5,328 nt of DNA from Patescibacteria group bacterium (GTDB lineage Bacteria > Patescibacteriota > Microgenomatia > Levybacterales > UBA12049), in assembly GCA_018900295.1 (NCBI GenBank), contig JAHIGH010000264.1, forward strand, positions 1 through 5,328. Direction: 5' to 3'. Below, in pieces: positions 1 through 5,328 of the stretch (its first letter is position 1; every line of letters begins with the position of its first letter). The notes beneath the pieces were generated by a model. It was given only the letters and a program-made list of their open reading frames with translations. It was not told the DNA's origin and made no database searches. The position numbers and the translations under genes were made by a program.

Positions 1-313
1 AAAAATTGAAGATATAAAAGTAGGCGATGGGCGCGAAGTCAAAAATGGAGACACTGTAGTGATCGATTATCTGGGGACTCTTCCGGATGGCACAAAATTT
101 GACAGTTCATATGACCGCGGAGAACCTTTTGAAACCCAGATCGGTACGGGACAAGTAATCAAAGGGTGGGATCTGGGTGTGGTAGGAATGAAGGTGGGCG
201 GAAAAAGAAAGTTAACAATTCCGCCAAGCCTCGGATATGGAGAGCAAGCAACAGGTCCAATTCCTGCTAACTCCACCCTCATCTTCGAGGTTGAGCTGGT
301 TGATGTAAAGTAA
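1..313 (+). CDS. FKBP-type peptidyl-prolyl cis-trans isomerase (C-terminal part, 5' end outside window)
   Basis: This is a proline isomerase of the FKBP family, a folding helper that catalyses cis-trans isomerisation of X-Pro bonds. The frame is open from base 2, and 103 codons are visible before the TAA at 311-313. They cover almost a whole FKBP domain. The usual active-site residues can be seen: the Tyr in VIDYLGTL, Phe and Asp in TKFDSS, Phe in GEPFE, the QVIKGWD segment (Val, Ile, Trp), the Tyr of LGYGE, and Phe in the last strand LIFEVELVDV. The GTG at 59 is an internal Val codon, not the start, because the conserved first strand (KIEDIKVGDG) lies upstream of it. The true N terminus, perhaps with a signal or membrane anchor, lies before the window. 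It converges with fic, one base separating the two stop codons. By hand count its GC is near 47%, above the rest of the window, which suggests it is resident chromosome next to acquired genes. Confidence 0.95.
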   Translation, partial: KIEDIKVGDGREVKNGDTVVIDYLGTLPDGTKFDSSYDRGEPFETQIGTGQVIKGWDLGVVGMKVGGKRKLTIPPSLGYGEQATGPIPANSTLIFEVELVDVK

Positions 314-314
314 G

Positions 315-1187
315 TTAAATACCGATTTTCCAAATATTTTTCTCCAAAAATGCTTCGATGGTTTGTCTGTTAGCTTTATTTATAAGGTTTGGGTGTGAAA
401 ACTTGTTATTTTTGGCGTAATCAGCAAGTGTGATGATTTCCTTTCCCTCCAAATACGCTAACCGCTTGTGGTAGCTATTTGTCAGCGCTTTGCCTACTAT
501 TTCTTCCATGATAACAGTTATCTCTTTTTCATCAAATTCTTTGAACGCCGCGTAATATTTTTTTCTGTCAATAAATTTAATATTTATGGGGACGAACCCT
601 TCTCGAATCAACAAATAATTATTAATTACTCTGCCAATACGGCCGTTACCGTCAACAAACGGATGGATATTTTCAAAAGCCAAGTGCAGTCTTGCTATCC
701 GTTTGATGATATTTTCATGGCTGGTGGCATTGTACTCGGCCAGCATTTTTTCCAGACGGTTCACGATTTCTTGTGGGCTCGGAGCAATATGATTTCCAAC
801 CCGAACATACTCATTGTCTTTTCTAAATCTGCCGGCAACATCGTCACGGATATTGGAAATCAACATTTTATGAAGCGACAAAATTACCTCAAGTGTAAGC
901 TCTTGCTCTTTGGCTCTTTTGTCTATATATGATACGACTCGCGCCAAATTCTTGGTTTCAAAAATTTCCCGTTCGGTGATAAATCTGTCTAAGTCAATTT
1001 GCAGAAGTATTTTTTCAGTTTCTTCAAGAGTAAGGGTACTGTTCTCTATGGCATTAGAGTTATACACTTGCTCGGCGACTTCCGTTTCGGAGATAAGATC
1101 AATAAGCGCGTTCTTGCCAATAGACGCCTTATAATATCTCTCTCTGAGAGAATTTATCTTATTGAAAACATTGAGTATTTTTGCCAT
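315..1187 (-). CDS. Fic family protein (putative AMP transferase) with C-terminal helix-turn-helix-like region
   Basis: This is a complete 290-residue Fic protein. Fic enzymes usually transfer AMP from ATP to a hydroxyl side chain of a target protein. The catalytic motif HPFVDGNGRIGR is intact at residues 175-186, with catalytic His175, metal-binding Asp179 and phosphate-binding Asn181/Arg183. Upstream, residues 119-149 form the flap region (GRFRKDNEYVRVGNHIAPSP). Residues 44-49 (SNAIEN) match the inhibitory [S/T]xxxE[G/N] motif, with Glu48 as the autoinhibitory glutamate, so this looks like a class II Fic with a built-in N-terminal inhibitor. Residues about 251-290 (from ITLADYAKNN to EKNIWKIG) resemble a small winged-helix/excisionase-like unit, which might bind DNA; this part is inferred. 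The ATG at 1185-1187 is favoured because a consensus -10 box ends 9 bases upstream and no other Met occurs before residue 108. No Shine-Dalgarno is visible. It lies downstream of hsdR in the same direction. The target is unknown. Confidence 0.95.
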   Translation of the reverse strand: MAKILNVFNKINSLRERYYKASIGKNALIDLISETEVAEQVYNSNAIENSTLTLEETEKILLQIDLDRFITEREIFETKNLARVVSYIDKRAKEQELTLEVILSLHKMLISNIRDDVAGRFRKDNEYVRVGNHIAPSPQEIVNRLEKMLAEYNATSHENIIKRIARLHLAFENIHPFVDGNGRIGRVINNYLLIREGFVPINIKFIDRKKYYAAFKEFDEKEITVIMEEIVGKALTNSYHKRLAYLEGKEIITLADYAKNNKFSHPNLINKANRQTIEAFLEKNIWKIGI

Positions 1188-1196
1188 GTACTAGAT

Positions 1197-1224
1197 ATTA
1201 TATTCTTTTTCACGGTTTTGTCAA
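1197..1224 (-). promoter_or_regulatory. Consensus sigma70-type promoter of fic
   Basis: Read on the minus strand, a perfect -35 hexamer TTGACA (1224-1219) is followed by 16 bases and a perfect -10 hexamer TATAAT (1202-1197). Only 9 bases separate the -10 box from the fic ATG. A transcript starting the usual 6-8 bases after the -10 would begin around 1189-1191, so the mRNA would be leaderless or nearly so, which agrees with the missing Shine-Dalgarno. Such a strong promoter just upstream of a potentially toxic enzyme implies repression, and the inverted repeat overlapping it is the likely operator. Both hexamers are seen directly; activity is inferred. Confidence 0.85.
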
Positions 1225-1239
1225 CATAACCGTGAAAAA
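1206..1239. promoter_or_regulatory. Inverted repeat overlapping the fic promoter (candidate operator)
   Basis: Two perfect 12-base arms, TTTTTCACGGTT (1206-1217) and AACCGTGAAAAA (1228-1239), flank a 10-base spacer (1218-1227). The -35 hexamer of the fic promoter sits inside that spacer, and one arm fills most of the -35 to -10 gap. A dimeric repressor bound here would block RNA polymerase. Arm centres are 22 bases apart, about two DNA turns, as expected for a dimer binding one face. The obvious candidate regulator is Fic itself through its C-terminal helix-turn-helix-like region, but an outside repressor is equally possible. Confidence 0.75.
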
Positions 1240-1256
1240 TAGATAAAATTGTTGAA

Positions 1257-1270
1257 TTTTCACGGTTTTG
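1257..1270. repeat. Third copy of the operator half-site (14-base direct repeat)
   Basis: TTTTCACGGTTTTG at 1257-1270 is identical to 1207-1220, the left arm of the inverted repeat plus three further bases. The two copies are 50 bases apart, close to five helical turns. It lies upstream of the fic -35 box, between the promoter and the end of hsdR. A half-site with this spacing could serve cooperative or looped binding of the same regulator. Identity is seen directly; the role is inferred. Confidence 0.65.
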
Positions 1271-1366
1271 GTTGCGATTCACTATGTTTTTTCGTCTATT
1301 GTAGATTTTATTATCATTCCGTCTTTTCGCAATAAAGGGCAGGGTTGTAAATGTGAAGAGCGGCAA

Positions 1367-4300
1367 TTACATGGGATAATTTCTGTATAAATAATAGGCC
1401 TGCTCATATACTCTATCAACCCATTTATTAACCTCCTCATAGTCTATATTATGTTTTAATAAAGCAAGGCGAACGTCCGCTCTGATTCTTGATTTAATTA
1501 TTTCGTGATTCGTCCAATCAATCGCGATATCCCTTTTTATTGTCCTGACAATTTCGCGAACCAACTCTTTAAGCTCTTTGCCTTTCAGTGCTTTTTTACC
1601 GTTAGATAGCGCGTCATAAAATGCCATTTCTTCACTCGTTAGTCCCAAATCTTCTCCTGCCTTCTCTGCCTTTTTTATTTCCTTTGCTAGTTCTATTATC
1701 CGTTCTATTACTTTTGAAGAATTAATTATATTATTCTCGTACTCTTCTATTATTTTCTCCAGCATTTCAAGAAGGCTTCTATACCTTAGAAAATTTGTCC
1801 TCATTTTCGTTCTTAATTCTTCATCCATTAATTTTTTAACCATCTCTACTGTCAAATTTTTTAATCTGGATTTTTTGACGTCTTCCAGGAACTTTTCGTC
1901 CAGAATTGAAATATCAGGTTTGTCTTTACCTTTTTGACCGAAGATATTTATAACTCCTTCTGCTACAATTCCTTTTGAAATAAGGTCTTTAATCGCTGTC
2001 TCAGTTTTTTTATCAATATAAACAGGTTCTACCAAGGTTGTTTTAATTATTGTTTTTCTTACTCCTTCAAAAAATTCTACCTCATCACGAATTGAGTTCG
2101 CTTCTTTATGAGGCATTATTAATGTGAATAATTTATAAAGTTGGTTTTGTGAATTAAGATAATTCTTTTTTCTTTCCTTACTAACATCTCCCGATATTGG
2201 ATCAGTCAGAACTGCATTAACTGCGGTTGAAAAAATTTCGACCAGTTCTGCTCCTGATAATTTTTTCCAATTTTTATATTCTATATCCGGGAAATATCCT
2301 CTAACCTCTTCGTATACTTCAAGCATCCGCTGGATGAGATCTTCAATGGGGATCATGGCCTGTCTTTGTATATCAGAAGTATAAATAGCCAGTGCCTTTT
2401 TCAGATTATCGGCAACACCTATATAATCAACTATAAGTCCTCCTTCCTTATCCTTGTATCTTCTATTTACGCGGGCAATTGCCTGCATGAGAGTATGTCC
2501 TTTTATTGGTTTATCAAGATACATTGTGTGAAGGCTTGGTACATCAAATCCGGTTAGCCACATATCGCAGACTATAACTAATTTCAAAGGATCTTTTGGA
2601 TTCTTAAATCTCTTTTCAATTTCTTTATTGTCCAATTCTTTTTGAATTTTGCCTTCATAATCATGATTACTGGATATTACAACTGCAACTTCAGGGGCAT
2701 TTTCGATGCCATAGATGTTCCCATACATTTTTACTGCAATTCTTCGGCTCATTGTAACAATCATGGCCTTTCCTTCAAGCATTCTATTATTAAAATGATA
2801 AATTATGTCTTTTGTGACTTGTCTGAGTCTATCTTCCGCGCCAACGGCTTGTTCCAAGTTTACCCATTTTTTCTTAAGTGATTCTTTAATATCTATAGGT
2901 TTTTCCCCAAGCAGCTCATCAAATTCTTCTTCCATAAAATCGTTTACTATATGTAAAGGAGCAAGTCTCCCTTCATAATAAATAGGAACTGTTGTTCCGT
3001 CTCTCTCTGATTTATCAATCGGGTATTCACTGATATTTTCACCGAATACTATCTGAGTATTTCTATTACTTAAAGAGATAGGTGTTCCTGTTATGCCCAT
3101 GAACGAAGCATTTGGTAAGACCTCGCGAGCGTTGCCGGCAAGTATTGCGTATTGAGACCGATGAGCTTCATCAGCTATTACAATAATATTCTCCCTATCT
3201 GTTAGAGAAGTATTTTCCACCCCGCCCTTCGGGCACCCCTCAAGAGGGGAATCCATGTTGAACTTTTGTATTGTTGTAAAAAGCAATTCCGCTCCCGCTC
3301 CGCGTAATTTATCAGCCAATCCCGCTATGCTTTCCGCTTGTTTGGCAGTGGGGTATCCGGTTCTCAAAAATGTCTTATACATCTGCTGGTCGAGATCATT
3401 TCTGTCAGTAAGGAATAATATTGTCGGGCCGGCTAGTTCTTCCATTTTTTTAATCTTATTCGTATAAAAAACCATGGAGAGTGTTTTTCCGCTTCCCTGC
3501 GTATGCCAGAATACTCCGATCTTTTTATTTCCTTTTATTGCCTTTAATGTTCTTTCTATGGCGCGATTTACCCCAAAATATTGATGATACATACACATTT
3601 TTTTTGTAAATTTCGTGACGTCTTTTTCCGCATCGGCTTCAAAAACAATGAAGTTTTGTATGATGTCCAAAAGTCTTGCTGGAAGAAATAATCCTTTCAC
3701 CAGTAATTCCAGTTCTGTCTTCCCCGGGTTTTCTTCATTTTCGCTCTCAATTCCTTTCCATGGACTGAAGAAATCCCAATTTGCGCTGACTGTTCCATGT
3801 CGGGCTTTCATCAGGTCGCTGATCGCGAGTACTTGATTGTAATAAAATATTTTCGGTATTTCTTTTTTATATAAGTCGTGTATTTGAGAATACGCGTCGG
3901 CTATTGTGGCATTTTCCCTCGTCGGGCTTTTGAGTTCGAATAAACCGACAGGAATACCGTTGATAAATATAACAACATCGGGTACCCGGACAGATAAGCC
4001 TTCGACAGAAAATTGATTTACAACAAGAAATTCGTTGTTTTCAGGATTCTCAAAATCTATGACTTTTACGATCCTTCCTCTTGATTCTCCTTTTTCGTCT
4101 CTGAGAGTAACGACTATCCCCCTAGTTAGCATTTCGAACATTTCTTTATTGCCAAATTCAATGTCGGGATGCGAAAATCTCATGATTTGCTCGGAGACAT
4201 TTTCAATTTGCTGGTCGGGAATATCGGGATTTATTCTGCGAAGTGATCTTTTCAATCTTCCCTCAATAACAACTTCTTTATAACTGGTTCTTTCCATGAA

Positions 4301-4411
4301 AGGCCCGCCCGGAGCAATATCCGGCCCAAAAGCATATTCATAACCCAATCCCTTAAACCACTCAATCACCGGCTGTTCTGATAAAGTATTTTCGTTAAAC
4401 TTTTTCATCAT
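1367..4411 (-). CDS. hsdR: Type I restriction-modification system restriction subunit HsdR
   Basis: HsdR is the motor and nuclease of a type I restriction enzyme: with HsdM and HsdS it translocates unmethylated DNA using ATP and cuts it at a distance. Numbered from the ATG at 4411 (1014 residues, normal for the family), the N-terminal nuclease domain shows Asp145 in VPDVVIF and the ELK of FELKSP (Glu159, Lys161). The SF2 helicase follows, with Walker A TQGSGKT (304-310), DEAH (414-417), TGTP (441-444), the WLTGFDVPSL segment (618-627) and motif VI QAIARVNR (643-650). The C-terminal third is a helical region like that of other HsdR proteins and ends in RNYPM. All key residues are present, so the enzyme looks active. 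The start at 4411 is chosen for an AAAGG seven bases upstream; an in-frame ATG at 4432 would add seven residues but has no good ribosome site, and an ATG at 4408 is also possible. The start overlaps the end of the SIR2-like gene. A palindromic insert lies just before DEAH. No hsdM or hsdS is in the window. Confidence 0.96.
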   Translation of the reverse strand: MMKKFNENTLSEQPVIEWFKGLGYEYAFGPDIAPGGPFMERTSYKEVVIEGRLKRSLRRINPDIPDQQIENVSEQIMRFSHPDIEFGNKEMFEMLTRGIVVTLRDEKGESRGRIVKVIDFENPENNEFLVVNQFSVEGLSVRVPDVVIFINGIPVGLFELKSPTRENATIADAYSQIHDLYKKEIPKIFYYNQVLAISDLMKARHGTVSANWDFFSPWKGIESENEENPGKTELELLVKGLFLPARLLDIIQNFIVFEADAEKDVTKFTKKMCMYHQYFGVNRAIERTLKAIKGNKKIGVFWHTQGSGKTLSMVFYTNKIKKMEELAGPTILFLTDRNDLDQQMYKTFLRTGYPTAKQAESIAGLADKLRGAGAELLFTTIQKFNMDSPLEGCPKGGVENTSLTDRENIIVIADEAHRSQYAILAGNAREVLPNASFMGITGTPISLSNRNTQIVFGENISEYPIDKSERDGTTVPIYYEGRLAPLHIVNDFMEEEFDELLGEKPIDIKESLKKKWVNLEQAVGAEDRLRQVTKDIIYHFNNRMLEGKAMIVTMSRRIAVKMYGNIYGIENAPEVAVVISSNHDYEGKIQKELDNKEIEKRFKNPKDPLKLVIVCDMWLTGFDVPSLHTMYLDKPIKGHTLMQAIARVNRRYKDKEGGLIVDYIGVADNLKKALAIYTSDIQRQAMIPIEDLIQRMLEVYEEVRGYFPDIEYKNWKKLSGAELVEIFSTAVNAVLTDPISGDVSKERKKNYLNSQNQLYKLFTLIMPHKEANSIRDEVEFFEGVRKTIIKTTLVEPVYIDKKTETAIKDLISKGIVAEGVINIFGQKGKDKPDISILDEKFLEDVKKSRLKNLTVEMVKKLMDEELRTKMRTNFLRYRSLLEMLEKIIEEYENNIINSSKVIERIIELAKEIKKAEKAGEDLGLTSEEMAFYDALSNGKKALKGKELKELVREIVRTIKRDIAIDWTNHEIIKSRIRADVRLALLKHNIDYEEVNKWVDRVYEQAYYLYRNYPM
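3217..3254. repeat. GC-rich palindromic element inserted in frame within hsdR
   Basis: A GC-rich island interrupts AT-rich coding sequence. It holds two adjacent hairpins: GCCC-TTC-GGGC (3224-3234) and CCCCTC-AA-GAGGGG (3236-3249). ACCCC occurs twice (3219-3223, 3235-3239), so either copy can pair with GAGGGG. On the minus strand it is read as SPLEGCPKGGV within HsdR (about residues 388-398), between the segment LLFTTIQKF and the DEAH strand. That stretch is rich in Gly and Pro, has no expected place in the helicase fold and is probably a surface loop. The form is like the coding palindromic elements known from Rickettsia (RPE), though no relation to that family is claimed. The structure is seen directly; insertion is inferred. 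Confidence 0.65.
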
Positions 4412-5328
4412 AAATAAACCTTTCTCCTTCATCGCTGCTCAAAAAATTTGAAAACCCCTTGTCATCTATTAATTTAATGTTAGTTTTCAATTTTTCATCA
4501 AGTTCATTAACAATATTTTGCGCCTTGGAATGTCCTACAAACGCAATTGATACATTTCTTTTGTTTAATTCTTCAACAATTAAATCCTTGAGAAAGGGGT
4601 CTCCTAACTTCCACCCAATAATAATAATTCTGTCAATACTCCCCAAAAGTTGTTTCAAATACAGTATATGCTGTTCAGGACACACATAGTTATTCTTTCC
4701 AGTAATAGGTAGTGCTAGTGACGGATGATACGAATATGCGCTCATAAAGTCTCTCCCGTATGCTGGCATTCTCCATGGAGTTTTTGATTTTGGAAGTACA
4801 AGTTCCCATTTTGACTTATCTTGATTTGATTGAAATAACCCTTCTGCAAAATTTAGCGACAATTGATAACTATTTTTCTTTTCATCACCCCATGCATTTA
4901 CAATCCTTCTCCAATACCAATTGTAGCCTCCGTGGATCTTAATTACTGGAAGTTCACCGCTAATCAATTCATCGACAGTAGTAATTTCAGATTTTCCTAA
5001 GGATTTTTCAAGTAATAAATCATAATTAAAATTTACAAATACGGCTTTATTTCCACTGAAACTAAGCATTTTAAGTAACGCTCCGTAATTATTATGTGGT
5101 CGATAATATTTTTCAGTGATAGTACCAAACAATTCTGAGATATAATACAGCAAAGCCATAAAACTGACATAAAGTCCTTTGTCAAGTTTCACTTTTTCAA
5201 GATATAAATCTGTTAATATTGTCTCAAATGTCTTCAGGTTTTCACCTCTTAGTTTCACTCTTATATAAGCAACGAGTTGGTTCATCTCTTGATATCTTGC
5301 GAGAATTTCGTGAAATTTAGTACCGTCA
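4395..5328 (-). CDS. SIR2-like (Sirtuin-fold) protein, probable NAD-hydrolysing defence protein; N terminus outside window
   Basis: SIR2-fold proteins bind NAD; stand-alone bacterial forms next to defence genes often act as NADases that deplete NAD on infection. Three conserved blocks appear in family order: VFVNFNYDLLLE (about 5042-5007, like the NYD segment), VIKIHGGYNW (4946-4917, whose His is the candidate catalytic base) and IIIIGWKLGDPFLKDLI (about 4628-4578, like the GxSLxDxxl segment). Only one Cys is visible and no CxxC pairs, so the zinc module of protein deacetylases is absent, fitting the NADase-like branch. The frame stays open from the ATG at 5285 to the window edge (upstream codons read DGTKFHEILARYQE). 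That ATG is therefore probably internal, and the N-terminal NAD-binding GAG-type motif must lie beyond 5328. The stop TAA (4397-4395) lies within the first codons of hsdR, implying one operon. GC is low, about 33% where hand counted. NADase activity and a role in immunity are inferred. Confidence 0.82.
   Translation of the reverse strand, partial: DGTKFHEILARYQEMNQLVAYIRVKLRGENLKTFETILTDLYLEKVKLDKGLYVSFMALLYYISELFGTITEKYYRPHNNYGALLKMLSFSGNKAVFVNFNYDLLLEKSLGKSEITTVDELISGELPVIKIHGGYNWYWRRIVNAWGDEKKNSYQLSLNFAEGLFQSNQDKSKWELVLPKSKTPWRMPAYGRDFMSAYSYHPSLALPITGKNNYVCPEQHILYLKQLLGSIDRIIIIGWKLGDPFLKDLIVEELNKRNVSIAFVGHSKAQNIVNELDEKLKTNIKLIDDKGFSNFLSSDEGERFIYDEKV
4419..4429 (-). promoter_or_regulatory. 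hsdR: Ribosome binding site deciding the hsdR start
   Basis: On the minus strand AAGGAGAAAGG (4429-4419) precedes tandem ATGs at 4411 and 4408. The proximal AAAGG leaves seven bases to the ATG at 4411. The stronger AAGGAG is twelve bases from it and may also contribute. The site lies inside the final codons of the SIR2-like gene, so ribosomes finishing that gene pass over it, which favours translational coupling. Confidence 0.6.

Noticed and set aside
67..333. Minus-strand 88-codon open frame opposite FKBP
   Set aside because: It is antisense to a clearly conserved FKBP domain, has no family signal and overlaps the fic 3' end.
336..351. Stem ATTTTT-CTCC-AAAAAT as a bidirectional terminator for FKBP and fic
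   Set aside because: It has six A/T pairs only and no GC in the stem. It lies in the last codons of fic and is too weak to call.
468..932. Plus-strand 154-codon open frame opposite fic
   Set aside because: It mirrors the fic coding frame, is rich in Phe/Ile/Ser as expected for antisense of AT-rich DNA, and shows no recognisable domain.
1154..1366. Minus-strand 70-codon frame between hsdR and fic
   Set aside because: It uses a TTG start, runs through the fic promoter and operator and into the fic start out of frame. It is basic and low in complexity, so the regulatory reading of this interval is better supported.
1270..1366. Terminator after hsdR
   Set aside because: No GC-rich stem followed by a T-run could be found on the minus strand, so read-through into fic is possible.
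3224..3249. The GC-rich hairpins in hsdR as a transcription terminator or CRISPR-like repeat
   Set aside because: There is no T-run after the stems on either strand, no spaced repetition, and the frame continues through it to an intact helicase.
4409..4432. ATG at 4432 as the hsdR start
   Set aside because: No ribosome site is seen at a suitable distance upstream. The AAGGAG/AAAGG lies after it and serves the ATGs at 4411/4408. It cannot be fully excluded.

Overview
The window holds the 3' end of one housekeeping-type gene followed by what looks like one flank of a restriction-modification (defence) locus. Codon use fits the standard bacterial code. Low GC, simple gene forms and a GC-rich mini-palindrome inside a reading frame would suit an uncultivated bacterium such as a Patescibacteria/Parcubacteria lineage. 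That assignment is a weak guess, because no rRNA or marker gene is present.

Layout: (1) Bases 1-313, plus strand: the C-terminal 103 codons of an FKBP-type peptidyl-prolyl isomerase, about 47% GC by hand count. (2) Bases 315-1187, minus strand: a complete class II-like Fic protein, convergent with FKBP and only one base from its stop codon. (3) Bases 1188-1366: intergenic region with a consensus sigma70-type promoter for fic. A 12-bp perfect inverted repeat is centred on the -35 hexamer, and a third copy of the half-site lies upstream. (4) Bases 1367-4411, minus strand: a complete type I restriction subunit HsdR with nuclease, helicase and C-terminal domains, carrying an in-frame GC-rich palindromic insert. 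(5) Bases 4395-5328, minus strand: the C-terminal part of a SIR2-like protein that runs off the window edge. Its last codons overlap the start of hsdR.

The minus-strand genes read SIR2-like -> hsdR -> fic. The first two overlap by about 17 bases and are probably co-transcribed and translationally coupled; fic has its own promoter and apparently its own operator. hsdM and hsdS are not in the window and would be expected beyond base 5328. The working model is a type I R-M operon carrying a SIR2-family NADase-like candidate as a possible second-line (abortive) module, with a self-regulated Fic gene at its tail. Every gene family here is known. What may be new is the arrangement, the Fic operator and the palindrome domesticated within HsdR.
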